This document shows, one piece after another, positions 29,133 through 38,819 of a stretch of 64,000 nt of DNA. The position numbers and the translations under genes are program-made. The DNA is taken from positions 2,887,208-2,951,207 of the forward strand of contig NZ_KQ031391.1 in assembly GCF_000966285.1 (NCBI RefSeq). The letters run 5' to 3'. Within the stretch, counting starts at the first letter, position 1, and each line of letters opens with the position of its first letter. This stretch comes from Pseudofrankia sp. DC12 (GTDB taxonomy: Bacteria; Actinomycetota; Actinomycetes; Frankiales; Frankiaceae). The notes beneath the pieces are model-generated. The model had not been told where the DNA came from. It was given only the letters and a program-made list of their open reading frames with translations, and did not search any database.

Positions 29133-29566
29133 GCGCGCCCGGCAAGCCAGAGCCAGAGCGAAGGCGACAGCCTCGGCCACCGCGGTGCCGGAGCCGCGAT
29201 CGTGGCTCGGCAACGGTGCTGTTGCTCGGCTGGCTGCTCGTCGTGGCAACGGTGGGCGCGATCCTGCTCGCCGTCAGTGCGGTGACCATAGCCCGACGGC
29301 AGGCGGCCACCGGCGCGGACCTCGCGGCGCTGGCCGGGGCTATGGACCGCACTGGCGACCCGGCCGCCGCCTGCGCGCACGCCCAAACGTTCGCGGCCCG
29401 CAACCGCACGGACCTGCTCACCTGCCGAACCGAGGGCGGCACCGTCGAGGTAGTCGCGGCGGCACGGCTGCCACCGGTATTGCGGGCGCTCGGCCCGCTC
29501 GCTGCCACCGCGCGGGCAGGACCGTGGATCGGCGCAGCCCAACGGCCCACGGCCGGACCGGGCTAA
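29129..29566 (+). CDS. Rv3654c-family TadE-like protein
   Basis: 145 aa, GTG start overlapping the preceding stop (GTGA). The motif RDRGSATVLLLGWLLVVATVGAILLAV is a TadE-like helix, followed by ARRQAATGADLAALAGA and paired cysteines. It is the last gene of the Tad operon, as in mycobacteria and Streptomyces. Confidence 0.85.
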   Translation: MSAPGKPEPERRRQPRPPRCRSRDRGSATVLLLGWLLVVATVGAILLAVSAVTIARRQAATGADLAALAGAMDRTGDPAAACAHAQTFAARNRTDLLTCRTEGGTVEVVAAARLPPVLRALGPLAATARAGPWIGAAQRPTAGPG

Positions 29567-29759
29567 CGGTCTCGGCCGTGGGCCGTCCTGGACGAGCGGT
29601 CGGCTGGCGACGTTCTGGCTAGCCCGTTGGCCAGCGCGTGGCGCGGCGTGCACCTGGTCGTAGCGAGGTCCGGAAGGTCGGAGTCACCTGACGATCGGAG
29701 GCACCTGCGGAGCAATCTCACTAGCGGGGCGTGACTCGTGCGATCTCAGCCGGAAGACC

Positions 29760-30533
29760 TCACTCGCAGACGGTGTCCTGGCCAACGGTGTCCTGGCCAA
29801 CGGTGTCCTGGCCAACGGTGTCCTGGCCAACGGTGTCGCTCGCGCTGCGGGCGCGGGCCACCACCCGGTCCTTCGGGCGGTCCGTCGGGTAGACCGCGGC
29901 CGCGCCGGTCCTGCTCGAGGACTGCGCGGGCACCGCGTCGCCACGATCGGTGACCACCACACCGTCGGAGCCGGCTGGCTTGCCGACCGCCCCGCGGAAC
30001 CGCCGGAAGGGCATCGTCCCCGTCGCCGAGTCATCCGAGACGGCCACCGGCGCCGGGCCGGCGGCCGAGGCCCCGGTCGCGGTGCCCGCTGACGCCGCGC
30101 GACCGGATCCGACCAACGTGCCGTCCGTCGAGCGGCGGCCGGACCGCGGCCGGGCCGGAGCCGTCGGCTGCGCGGCCGGCGCCACCGGAGCCGGCGCCGG
30201 CGAGGTCGGAGCCTGCGCGGTCGGAGCCAGCGAAGTCGGGGCGGTCGCCTGCGGGACGGTCGACCCAGCCGAGCGTGAGACGGCGGCGAGCTCGCGCCGC
30301 TGGACCCGCAGGACCTTGCGACGACGGCCACCGCGGACGAGTCCACTGAGCATCAGCTGAAGAGCGATCACGGTGAGCACACCGGTGAGCAGCCCGAACA
30401 CGAACAGTCGCCAGTTGTCGAATGCAAACTCGTGACCGAAGAGCGCGACCTGCGTCACGTCGTTGCTCTCCAGCACGATGTCGGCGGTGAGCCCGCCCGC
30501 GATGACGAGCAGCACCACGCCAAGGGTGAACAC
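29760..30533 (-). CDS. LapA-domain-like membrane protein with repeat tail
   Basis: 257 aa. Two transmembrane helices (1-20 and 44-66) flank a short loop in the manner of LapA/DUF1049 proteins. A long Ala/Pro/Thr-rich cytoplasmic region follows. The extreme C-terminus is a DTVGQ pentapeptide repeated four times, then DTVCE. Function unknown. It converges on the Tad operon. Confidence 0.72.
   Translation of the reverse strand: MFTLGVVLLVIAGGLTADIVLESNDVTQVALFGHEFAFDNWRLFVFGLLTGVLTVIALQLMLSGLVRGGRRRKVLRVQRRELAAVSRSAGSTVPQATAPTSLAPTAQAPTSPAPAPVAPAAQPTAPARPRSGRRSTDGTLVGSGRAASAGTATGASAAGPAPVAVSDDSATGTMPFRRFRGAVGKPAGSDGVVVTDRGDAVPAQSSSRTGAAAVYPTDRPKDRVVARARSASDTVGQDTVGQDTVGQDTVGQDTVCE
29771..29830. 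repeat. Four perfect 15-bp tandem repeats
   Basis: Unit CGGTGTCCTGGCCAA occurs four times without change, followed by a partial fifth. It is in frame with the LapA-like gene and encodes DTVGQ. Identity between copies suggests recent slippage. Confidence 0.95.
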
Positions 30534-30785
30534 CGTGACCTCCAGATCCCCCGACTAGTCGGATTTCCTCGTGGGCGTCGGGCCAGGGCGAGGGCGTCGG
30601 CCGCCCGAGGCCTGCTCCGTCGATCCGCTACCACGGACCGGCGGAGCCCCTAGTGATCGGACGAGCACCCTTGCCGGGCGCTCCGCCGCCGGCCGAGCGA
30701 GCCCGGCGACGGGCTAGATCACCCCCGACGATCGCGAAGTACCCACCTGGCGCGCACATACCCGCCTCGGACACAACGGGTTCCG

Positions 30786-33263
30786 TCAGGTCGAGCGGAG
30801 CCGGTCCAGAACGGTGTCGAGCAGGCGGACGGCCGCCGCCTTGTCCAGGGGATCATTGCCGTTGCCGCACTTGGGCGATTGGACGCAGGACGGGCAGCCC
30901 GCCGGGCACTCACAGGCGACGACCGCGTCCCTGGTCGCGGTCAGCCAGGGCCCGAACCGGCCGAACCCACGCTCCGCGAAGCCGGCGCCGCCGGGGTGCC
31001 CGTCGTAGACGAAGATCGTCGTCTGACCGGTGTCCGGATGCAGCGCGGTCGAGACACCGCCGATGTCCCACCGGTCACAGGTCGCGAACAGCGGCAGCAG
31101 GCCGATCGCGGCGTGTTCGGCGGCGTGCACCGCGCCGGGCACGTCCTCCGGCTCGATCGCCGCGTGCTCCAGCAGCCGGTCCGAAACCGCGTACCAGACG
31201 CCGCGGGTGCGCAGGTGGCGCGGCGGCAGGGCGAGCGGCACGTCGCCGAGGACCTCGCCGGTGGTGATCAGTCGCCGCTGGTAGCCGACCACCTGGCTGG
31301 TCACCTCGACGGTGCCGAAGTACACGGTCAGGTCGTCGTCCACCGGCCGGGCGCGACTGGACTCGACGATCCGGATGTCGGTGTGGTCACGGGCGGTCGT
31401 CGTCCAGTCCGTCGCCGCCCGGACGACGAACGCGACCGACTCGTCGAGATCGAGATCGTCGACGACGAAGCTCACACCCTGATGCAGGTAGACCGCGCCG
31501 GAATGAACGGTGGAGTGCGAGGTGGCCGCGTCGACGGTTCCCAGCAGGCGGCCCGTGTCGGCCTCGACGATCCGTACCGGCGGTCCACCGACCCCCCGGA
31601 TGTCGACGTCCGGGCGCGACCGCTGCGTCCAGTACCAGCCGTTCGGGCGCCGCCGCAGCCGGCCGCGGCGGACCAGGTCGTCGAGCACCGCTCTGGCCGA
31701 CGGGCCGAACAGAGCCAGATCGGCCTCGGTGACGGGCAGTTCCGCCGCCGCGCACTCCAGCTGGGGGCCGAGCACATAGGGGTTGTCCGGGTCGAAGACC
31801 GACGCCTCGACCGGCCGGCCGAACACCGCCTCGGGGTGGTGCACCAGGTAGGTGTCGAGCGGGTCATCCCGGGCGACCAGCACCGCCAGCGCGCCCTGGC
31901 CCGCCCGCCCGGCCCGCCCGGCCTGCTGCCACAGCGAGGCCAGCGTGCCCGGGTAGCCAGCGATCACCGTCGCGTCCAGCCCGCTGATGTCGACGCCGAG
32001 CTCCAGCGCGGACGTCGAGGCGACCCCGAGCAGGTCGCCGGAGCGCAGCCTGGCCTCCAGCTCGCGCCGCTCCTCGGCCAGGTAGCCGGCCCGGTACGCG
32101 GCGACGTGCTCGCCCAGCTCGGGCGCCACCAGGCCGAGCGCCCGGCGAGCCGAGTTGGCGACCACCTCGGCGGCCCGGCGGGAGCGGACGAAGACCAGGG
32201 TGCGCACCCCGTCGACGACCAGGTCCACCAGCAGGTCTGCCGCCTCCGCTGTCGCCGACCGCCGCACCGGCGCACCGTTCTCCCCGACGCCCGGCCCCTG
32301 GACGCCGCCCGGCCCCTGACCGTCACTCGGCCCCTCCGAGCTCCCGGGGCCCTCGGCGCCGGGTGGAGCCGGCGGCCGGCCTGCCACCCCGGCGGGCTGG
32401 TCTCGGGGCGCGGTGAGGAAGAGGGGCGGCTCGTAGAGGACGAAGTCGGTCGCGCCGCGCGGCGAGCCGTCCTCGTCGACCACCTCGACGTCGACTCCGG
32501 TCAGCCGACCGGCCGCGACGCCCGGGTCGGCGACGGTCGCCGAGGCGAGCACGAAGACCGGGTCAGCCCCGTAGCGTGCGCAGATCCGGCGTAGTCGGCG
32601 CAGCACCTGCGCGACGTGCGCGCCGAACACCCCGCGATAGCCGTGGCACTCGTCGACGACGACGAAACGCAGGCCCCGCAGGAACGGGCCGAACCTGCGG
32701 TGTCCCGGCAGGATGCCCCGATGCAGCATGTCCGGGTTCGTCAGCACGAGGTTCGCGTGCGCGCGCACCCACTCGCGCTCGGCGGCCGGCGTGTCGCCGT
32801 CGTAGCTGGCGGCGCGGACGGCGGTCAGCGTGAGCGCGCGGACCGCGCGCAGCTGGTCGTGAGCGAGGGCCTTGGTGGGCGCCAGGTACAGAGCCCGTGC
32901 GCCGGGATCCGCGAGCAGCGCGCTGAGCACGGGAAGCAGATACCCGAGCGACTTGCCGGACGCCGTGCCGGTCGACAGCACGACGCTGCGGCCGGTGTGC
33001 GCGGTCGTCGCCGCCGCCGCCTGGTGGCTCCAGGGCGCCGTCACGCCGGCAGCCCTCAGCCGGCTCAGCAGCAGCGGGTCGACCCAGCCCGGCCAGTCCA
33101 CCGGGGACCCGGGCCGGGCCGGGACTCGTTCGACGTGGGTGACGCAGCGGTCGCGCCGACGATCCGCCCGCAGCCGGGAAAGGATCTCGGAGCCCCGGTC
33201 GGTCCCCACCGTCGGAATCACCCGAGTCAGGATAGTGCGCACCCGCTCAGGACAGGGCGGCAT
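30786..33263 (-). CDS. DEAD/DEAH helicase with DUF1998 C-terminus
   Basis: 825-aa superfamily 2 helicase. Walker A is STGTASGKS, motif II is VVVDECHGY, motif III is LASATVADP, and the second RecA domain carries ALELGVDISGLDATVIAGYPG. The C-terminal DUF1998 region ends with a cysteine cluster CECPAGCPSCVQSPKCGNGN, probably zinc or Fe-S binding. The family (MrfA/Rv3649 type) acts in DNA repair in Bacillus. I chose the ATG at 33263 since upstream codons lack family similarity. It is divergent from bldG. Confidence 0.9.
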   Translation of the reverse strand: MPPCPERVRTILTRVIPTVGTDRGSEILSRLRADRRRDRCVTHVERVPARPGSPVDWPGWVDPLLLSRLRAAGVTAPWSHQAAAATTAHTGRSVVLSTGTASGKSLGYLLPVLSALLADPGARALYLAPTKALAHDQLRAVRALTLTAVRAASYDGDTPAAEREWVRAHANLVLTNPDMLHRGILPGHRRFGPFLRGLRFVVVDECHGYRGVFGAHVAQVLRRLRRICARYGADPVFVLASATVADPGVAAGRLTGVDVEVVDEDGSPRGATDFVLYEPPLFLTAPRDQPAGVAGRPPAPPGAEGPGSSEGPSDGQGPGGVQGPGVGENGAPVRRSATAEAADLLVDLVVDGVRTLVFVRSRRAAEVVANSARRALGLVAPELGEHVAAYRAGYLAEERRELEARLRSGDLLGVASTSALELGVDISGLDATVIAGYPGTLASLWQQAGRAGRAGQGALAVLVARDDPLDTYLVHHPEAVFGRPVEASVFDPDNPYVLGPQLECAAAELPVTEADLALFGPSARAVLDDLVRRGRLRRRPNGWYWTQRSRPDVDIRGVGGPPVRIVEADTGRLLGTVDAATSHSTVHSGAVYLHQGVSFVVDDLDLDESVAFVVRAATDWTTTARDHTDIRIVESSRARPVDDDLTVYFGTVEVTSQVVGYQRRLITTGEVLGDVPLALPPRHLRTRGVWYAVSDRLLEHAAIEPEDVPGAVHAAEHAAIGLLPLFATCDRWDIGGVSTALHPDTGQTTIFVYDGHPGGAGFAERGFGRFGPWLTATRDAVVACECPAGCPSCVQSPKCGNGNDPLDKAAAVRLLDTVLDRLRST

Positions 33264-33783
33264 AGTGGGCGAGACGCGGATCAGGCGAAGGCCGCCTCGG
33301 ACACGGCAGGTGGGCGCTCTCGCGCGGCGGCCGGGATCCGGGCAGTACGGCCAACACACGCCCCGCGTCCCAAGAGGTCCCGACGGACCACGCGGACGCG
33401 GCAGTCTCCCGGACAACCAGCGCTCATCCGACATATCCCACAGAACCGGCCCGGAAAGACGTCAGGCCGCGACTGTGGAAGCCACCGCGGTGTCTTCTGA
33501 CAATCGAACGAAGCTCGGTCACCGTCGGTCGCACCCGAAGCCGCAAGATCCGGCGTAGATTTCCGTTGGCGTCGGTACGCGTCAGGTCCGGCGCGCGGGG
33601 TCATCCCGGCGCGGCGGCACCGGCTGGTCGTGCCCGAGCCAGACGGATTGATCCTCCGTGTGGCCGGGTAATGGCGCCTGAAACCGGGCCCACCGGGCCC
33701 GGCCACCGCGCAGCCCGACGACCGCCAGACGCTCCCTGATGCCGCAGCACCGCCGACGACGCAACACCCCCAGGAGGACCCCC
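33264..33783. other. Intergenic region between helicase and bldG, no gene seen
   Basis: 520 bp separating divergent genes. Frames here lack support. It presumably carries the bldG promoters. Confidence 0.45.
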
Positions 33784-34125
33784 GTGGACCTGTCCCTCAC
33801 GACCCGTCAGGAAGGCGACCACACGGTCGTCGTCGTGGGCGGCGAGATCGACGTCTACACCGCGCCGAAGCTGCGCGAGCAGCTCATCGACCTGGTCTCC
33901 GCCGGCTCCTACCACCTGGTCGTCGACATGGAGGGCGTCGAGTTCCTCGACTCCACCGGCCTCGGCGTCCTGGTCGGGGGCCTGAAGCGAGTCCGCGCGC
34001 ACGACGGCTCGCTGCGCCTCGTGTGCACGCAGGAGCGCATCCTCAAGATCTTCCGGATCACCGGCCTGACCAAGGTCTTCCCGATCCACGCCTCCGTCGA
34101 GGAAGCACTCACCGCCACTGACTGA
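33784..34125 (+). CDS. bldG: BldG-type STAS anti-anti-sigma factor
   Basis: 113-aa STAS protein. The phosphorylatable serine lies in [16 protein letters not shown], the hallmark of SpoIIAA/BldG. A GTG start follows AGGAGGACCCCC. The next gene is the ATP-binding anti-sigma partner, and downstream order (hppA, topA) is that of the Streptomyces bldG locus. There BldG controls development and antibiotic production by partner switching. Confidence 0.93.
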   Translation: MDLSLTTRQEGDHTVVVVGGEIDVYTAPKLREQLIDLVSAGSYHLVVDMEGVEFLDSTGLGVLVGGLKRVRAHDGSLRLVCTQERILKIFRITGLTKVFPIHASVEEALTATD

Positions 34126-34231
34126 GCAGCAGCGCCGGATGGACCGTGCCAACGCCGCCGACCCGTCGGTACGGCTGAGCGCTCGCACGGACCGCTTCGC
34201 CGGGCCGGCCGGTCAGGCTGCCTCGGACGCC

Positions 34232-34265
34232 GTCCCCGCCGGCCCGGACCGGAGCCGGCGGGGAC
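34232..34265 (+). terminator. Strong hairpin between bldG and its partner gene
   Basis: Perfect 12-bp stem: GTCCCCGCCGGC pairs with GCCGGCGGGGAC across 10 nt, about 107 bp after the bldG stop. It could give separate and read-through transcripts, as reported for bldG in Streptomyces coelicolor. Confidence 0.65.
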
Positions 34266-34586
34266 ACGATGCCCCGCTTCGTCCGCCTGTGCACCCGGAT
34301 GCGTCGAGGTCGCCGCGAGCGGCCAGCCGGCTGCCGAGCGGTCTCGACACCACGTTGGCCGCCAGGACGGACCCCACCTGCGGCTTTCGGCCGCGGCCCA
34401 CCCCCGGGTCGCTACCAACGGTGATCAAATAGTCGAGCCCCGCAACCAGGGAAGTCCGCGAAACAGGACAAGCACCACCTCGAACGACAAGAATGTGCCC
34501 CTGGCCGGGGACCCGCCGATCTGCGCCCCGGACCCGTTGCGGGCGGCCTCGTGTCGCCGGAGAAGCAGATCGGTGGGAGGCGCCGC

Positions 34587-35180
34587 ATGTCCACCGTCGA
34601 CACATCCACCGTCGACACACCCAGTCTCGGCATGTCCACCGTCGAGTTGCGGCTCCCCGCCCTTCCGGGACATGTCCGCACCGCCCGCATGGTCGCCTCG
34701 GCGGTCGCCCGGCGGTCCCTGGTGCCGGCGGACGCCCTTGACGAGATCAGGTTCGCGGTAGGCGAGGCCTGCCTGCGAGCGGTGAACGTGAACCGCCTGC
34801 GGGCTCCCGAGGACCCCGTCGTCGTCAGGATGACCGGCGCTGACGGCGTGTTCACGGTCTCGGTCACCGACGCCGGCGAGCCGGGCGACGACGCCGCTCC
34901 TGGCCCCGACGGCGGGCCGCTCGGCCTGCCCGCGCTGTTCGGCGTCGCCGGGTACGGCACCCAGACCGCCGCGGACGGCCCCGGCGCCGAGTACCTGCCC
35001 GGCGACGCGGACCCGGCAGGCGCCGGATCGGCGCTGCCGCCAGGCATCGGGCTGGCCCTCATTGAGGGGCTCGTCGACGACGTGGAGGTCCGCCGCCGCC
35101 CGGACGGCATCGGCACGGTCGTCACGATGACCTGGGATATCGGCTCCCTCATCGACGGCGGCCTGGTGACGGTCCGCTGA
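34587..35180 (+). CDS. HATPase anti-sigma factor partner of BldG
   Basis: 197-aa GHKL-fold ATP-binding protein with MSTVELRLPALPGHVRTARMVASAVA at its core N-terminus, DEIRFAVGEACLRAV (N-box region) and GIGLALIEGLVDDVEV. It probably binds BldG and one or more sigma factors. The ATG at 34587 follows GGGAGG; the next 27 residues repeat STVDT and include an alternative internal start at MSTVEL. Confidence 0.88.
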   Translation: MSTVDTSTVDTPSLGMSTVELRLPALPGHVRTARMVASAVARRSLVPADALDEIRFAVGEACLRAVNVNRLRAPEDPVVVRMTGADGVFTVSVTDAGEPGDDAAPGPDGGPLGLPALFGVAGYGTQTAADGPGAEYLPGDADPAGAGSALPPGIGLALIEGLVDDVEVRRRPDGIGTVVTMTWDIGSLIDGGLVTVR

Positions 35181-35190
35181 GGTAGCCCAG

Positions 35191-35218
35191 CCGCCCACGC
35201 CGGATCCGGCGTGGGCGG
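35191..35218 (+). terminator. Palindromic terminator after the anti-sigma gene
   Basis: 28-bp perfect palindrome: CCGCCCACGCCG and CGGCGTGGGCGG pair around GATC, starting 11 bp after the stop. Confidence 0.75.
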
Positions 35219-35865
35219 ACCCGGACCGGGCCGCGACGGACCGTGGTCCGGGGCTGTCGCGATCGGGATTTTTCGGCGACAGCCGGGTGACATTTGCGGA
35301 AGATCCGCCTGCTGACCTCTGGCTTTTCGGCCCGGTTTGCGCTGCGCGTCCGGGGAAAGCCGCTCACCACATGGTCGCTACGTACCCGCAGGTAGGGCCG
35401 CAGTTGGCCAAACATGTCACGGGGCGGGAGGCTCAAAAACGAGCGCACGCCGCAGAGGTGTGGATAGACTCCGCCGCATCTCACGGACGGTCTCAACGGG
35501 CCGACCGTGACCCCGTTGGTGCTCCCGGTGGAGTTTGCGGTGGAGGTGGGGACGCAGGAGCTTCCGCTAGGAACGGCCACGCAGACGCCGGCCCGGTCGG
35601 TTCACCGCGGTGCCCTGTCACAGGGCACCGCGACACCATTCCGGGATGCCCGCGGAATCGGTTGCAGCCGGTCCCGCCCGGCGATGTCGCCTGCGCGCCG
35701 CCACCCGCGGAAACCGCGAGTCCACAACATCCCCGAGTAGCCACCCACGACGTCGTCCGATGCGACGCCGTGCTGTGACCGTCGGATGCGCGTGCCTCGT
35801 CGAGCGATGACGGGGTACGCGCTGCCGATCAGGCAGGGGACAAAAAGTGCAGACCGGGAGGAACC
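35219..35865. promoter_or_regulatory. Long leader/promoter region of hppA
   Basis: About 650 bp without a supportable gene. It contains a strong perfect hairpin at 35606-35632 and ends with the hppA ribosome site GGGAGGAACC. The region from 35260 to 35480 is relatively AT-rich for this window and probably holds the promoter. Confidence 0.5.
35606..35632. promoter_or_regulatory. 12-bp perfect hairpin in the hppA upstream region
   Basis: CGCGGTGCCCTG pairs perfectly with CAGGGCACCGCG across TCA. No T-run follows, and no gene ends nearby on either strand. An operator or leader structure is as likely as a terminator. Confidence 0.6.
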
Positions 35866-38250
35866 ATGCCCCCGATCCAGGCCGCGGAGTCACCCGCGGG
35901 CACTGGGATCGACCTTACTGGCGGGCAACTGGGATTGGTCGCCGGTGTGGCGCTCATCGCAGCGTTGGCCCTGCTGGTGGCCGGTTATCTGGTCCGCGAA
36001 GTGCTCGCGGCAAGCCAGGGCGGCCCCAAGATGATCGAGGTAGGAAAGGCCGTCCAGGAGGGTGCCGCGGCCTACCTCAGCCGACAGTTCAAAACCCTGG
36101 CCGCGTTCGTCGTCGTCATCCCGTTCGTGCTGCTGGCCCTGCCGGCCGACGACCTGGGCGCCCGGATCGGACGGTCGGCGTTCTTCGTCGTGGGTGCGGT
36201 GTTCTCCGCGCTCGTCGGCTTCGTCGGCATGTCGCTGGCGACCAGGGCGAACACCAGGACAGCGGCGGCCGCCAATGAGCGCGGTGAGAAGGCCGCGCTC
36301 CGGCTGGCCTTCCGCACCGGCGGCGTCGTCGGCATGTTCACCGTCGGCCTCGGCCTGCTCGGTGCCGCGGTGGTGGTGCTGATCTTCAAGCACACCGCGC
36401 CGCAGGTGCTGGAAGGCTTCGGCTTCGGCGCCGCGCTGCTCGCGATGTTCATGCGGGTCGGCGGCGGCATCTTCACCAAGGCCGCGGACGTCGGCGCCGA
36501 CCTGGTCGGCAAGGTGGAGAAGGGAATCCCCGAGGACGACCCGCGCAACGCGGCGACGATCGCGGACAACGTCGGCGACAACGTCGGCGACTGCGCCGGC
36601 ATGGCGGCCGACCTCTTCGAGTCGTACGCGGTCACCCTGGTGGCCGCGCTCATTCTCGGGATCAAGGCCTTCGGCTCGCACGGCCTGGTGTTCCCGCTGT
36701 TGATCCCCGCGATCGGCGTCATCACCGCCGTCATCGGTATCTTCGCGGTCGCCCCGCGGTCCGGCGACCGGGACGGGATGGCGGCGATCAACCGCGGGTT
36801 CTTCATCTCGGCCGTCATTTCCGCGATCGGCGTCGTGGCGGTCGCGCTCGTCTACCTGCCGGGCAGCTTCAAGGGATTCCACGACCTGACCGGCGGCATC
36901 CCGCAGGGCGACCCGCAGGTCATCGCCATCAGCGCCTGCCTCATCGGAATCGTGCTCGCGGCGGCGATCCAGCTGCTCACCGGCTACTTCACCGAGACGA
37001 AGCGCAAGCCGGTCCGCAGCGTGGTGGACGCGTCCACCACCGGTCCGGCCACCAACATCCTGGCCGGCATCGGTGTCGGCCTGGAATCGGCGGTCTACTC
37101 GACGGTCCTGATCAGCGCGGCGGTGTTCGGCGCATACCTGCTCGGCTCCGGCAGCATCACTGTGGCGCTTTTCGCCGTCGCGATGGCCGGCACCGGCCTG
37201 CTGACCACCGTCGGCGTCATCATCTCGATGGACACCTTCGGCCCGGTCAGCGACAACGCGCAGGGCATCGCCGAGATGTCCGGCGAGGTCACCGAGGAGG
37301 GGGCGACAATCCTCACCTCGCTCGACGCGGTCGGGAACACCACGAAGGCCATCACCAAGGGCATCGCGATCGCCACCGCGGTGTTCGCCGCGACGGCGCT
37401 GTTCGGCTCGTTCACCGACACCATCACCGAGGCTCTCGCCAAGGCGGGCGTCGCCCCGAGCACCACGCGCGGAACCATCGGCGGCCTCAACGTCGCCTAC
37501 CCGGACGCGCTGGTCGGCCTGATCCTCGGCGCCGCCGTCGTGTTCCTGTTCTCCGGCCTGGCGATCAACGCCGTCGGCCGGGCCGCCGGGCGGGTCGTCT
37601 GGGAGGTCCGCAAGCAGTTCCAGGACCACCCGGGGATCATGGAAGGAACCGAGAAGCCCGATTACGGCGCGGTTGTCGACATCTGCACCCGCGACTCGCT
37701 GCGGGAGCTGGTGACACCCGGCACCCTCGCCGTGATGGCGCCGATCGCGGTCGGCTTCGGCCTCGGCTACCCGCCCCTGGGCAGCTATCTCGCCGGCGCG
37801 ATCGCCGGCGGCGTGCTCATGGCCGTCTTCCTCGCGAACTCGGGCGGTGCCTGGGACAACGCGAAGAAGCTGGTCGAGGACGGCATGCACGGTGGGAAGG
37901 GCTCCGACGTCCATGCGGCCACGGTCATCGGCGACACCGTCGGCGACCCGTTCAAGGACACGGCCGGCCCGGCGATCAACCCGTTGATCAAGGTGATGAA
38001 CCTGGTCAGCCTGCTGATCGCGCCAACGGTGGTCAAGTTCTCCGTCGGTGCGGACAAGAACACATGGCTGCGGGTCCTCATCGCCCTCGTGGCGCTCGCC
38101 GTGATCGCGACGGTGATCACCATCTCGAAGCGGCGCGGCTCGGCTCTCGACGCCACGCCTGGGAACAGCGGGACGGCGGTCTCGTCGAACGTCGTCGTGG
38201 CGACGGCGGCCGGCCAGCCCGCGACCGCTCCCGACCAGGTGAACGTCTGA
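35866..38250 (+). CDS. hppA: Membrane H+-translocating pyrophosphatase
   Basis: 794-aa integral membrane pump that couples PPi hydrolysis to proton export. The substrate site appears as GGGIFTKAADVGADLVGKVE followed by IPEDDPRNAATIADNVGDN. A further acidic motif is DTVGDPFKDTAGPAINPL. The segment GNTTKA carries Lys where K+-dependent enzymes have Ala, so it should be K+-independent. About 16 membrane helices are expected. Placement downstream of bldG and upstream of topA is conserved in Streptomyces. Confidence 0.96.
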   Translation: MPPIQAAESPAGTGIDLTGGQLGLVAGVALIAALALLVAGYLVREVLAASQGGPKMIEVGKAVQEGAAAYLSRQFKTLAAFVVVIPFVLLALPADDLGARIGRSAFFVVGAVFSALVGFVGMSLATRANTRTAAAANERGEKAALRLAFRTGGVVGMFTVGLGLLGAAVVVLIFKHTAPQVLEGFGFGAALLAMFMRVGGGIFTKAADVGADLVGKVEKGIPEDDPRNAATIADNVGDNVGDCAGMAADLFESYAVTLVAALILGIKAFGSHGLVFPLLIPAIGVITAVIGIFAVAPRSGDRDGMAAINRGFFISAVISAIGVVAVALVYLPGSFKGFHDLTGGIPQGDPQVIAISACLIGIVLAAAIQLLTGYFTETKRKPVRSVVDASTTGPATNILAGIGVGLESAVYSTVLISAAVFGAYLLGSGSITVALFAVAMAGTGLLTTVGVIISMDTFGPVSDNAQGIAEMSGEVTEEGATILTSLDAVGNTTKAITKGIAIATAVFAATALFGSFTDTITEALAKAGVAPSTTRGTIGGLNVAYPDALVGLILGAAVVFLFSGLAINAVGRAAGRVVWEVRKQFQDHPGIMEGTEKPDYGAVVDICTRDSLRELVTPGTLAVMAPIAVGFGLGYPPLGSYLAGAIAGGVLMAVFLANSGGAWDNAKKLVEDGMHGGKGSDVHAATVIGDTVGDPFKDTAGPAINPLIKVMNLVSLLIAPTVVKFSVGADKNTWLRVLIALVALAVIATVITISKRRGSALDATPGNSGTAVSSNVVVATAAGQPATAPDQVNV

Positions 38251-38301
38251 CGAGATGGTGACGGGCCGGCGGTCCTGACCGCCGCCACGCCACATCGACA
38301 T

Positions 38302-38348
38302 ACAACGACCACCCGTCACCGGTTCGGCCGGAGGCGGGTGGTCGTTGT
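38302..38348 (+). terminator. Hairpin terminator after hppA
   Basis: Perfect 13-bp stem: ACAACGACCACCC with GGGTGGTCGTTGT, with a 21-nt structured loop, about 50 bp after the hppA stop. Confidence 0.75.
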
Positions 38349-38819
38349 CGTCCAAAGCCCAATCCGGGTTGCCCTGCCCACCTGAGCGGCACCTCTGGCC
38401 GGCGCACCACCCCGGCCAGAGGTGCCGCCAGCGAGTCGGTAACTGGCCCCGCAGAGCGCCGGACCCTACTCTCGCGATATCTCGGGTTCACTGGTAGTGG
38501 TGGGAGCGGGGGTCCGGCAGGCGGGCTGTGACCGGGGGGACTCGTCCTCCGCGGTCGCGAGCGTGCCACGATCGGACCTGCGCCGGTCTACCCGGCCGGG
38601 CGGCGAGCAGCCGACCGCGACGGCGCGGCGTACCGTGCAGCACGACACGCGGCAGCCGAGGCCGCCGTCGGGACGCGACCGCTGACAACCGAGCCGGCCT
38701 ACCGTAGTCGCTGACCTTCTGGCAGCTCCGGAAGACCCAATATCGATCCGGGGGTAGTTCCCGGACCCCACGATGCTCACCAAACGCAGAGCCGAGCACA
38801 CGCAGTACCGAGGAGACCA
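38349..38819. other. Intergenic region before topA, no gene seen
   Basis: 470 bp. No frame has support. It probably contains the topA-tmk-holB promoter; the topA ribosome site GAGGAGACCA is at its end. Confidence 0.45.

Noticed and set aside
35890-38355. 821-codon open frame antisense to hppA
   Set aside because: Mirror of a well-conserved membrane pump gene; the Asp/Arg/His-rich translation has no domain.
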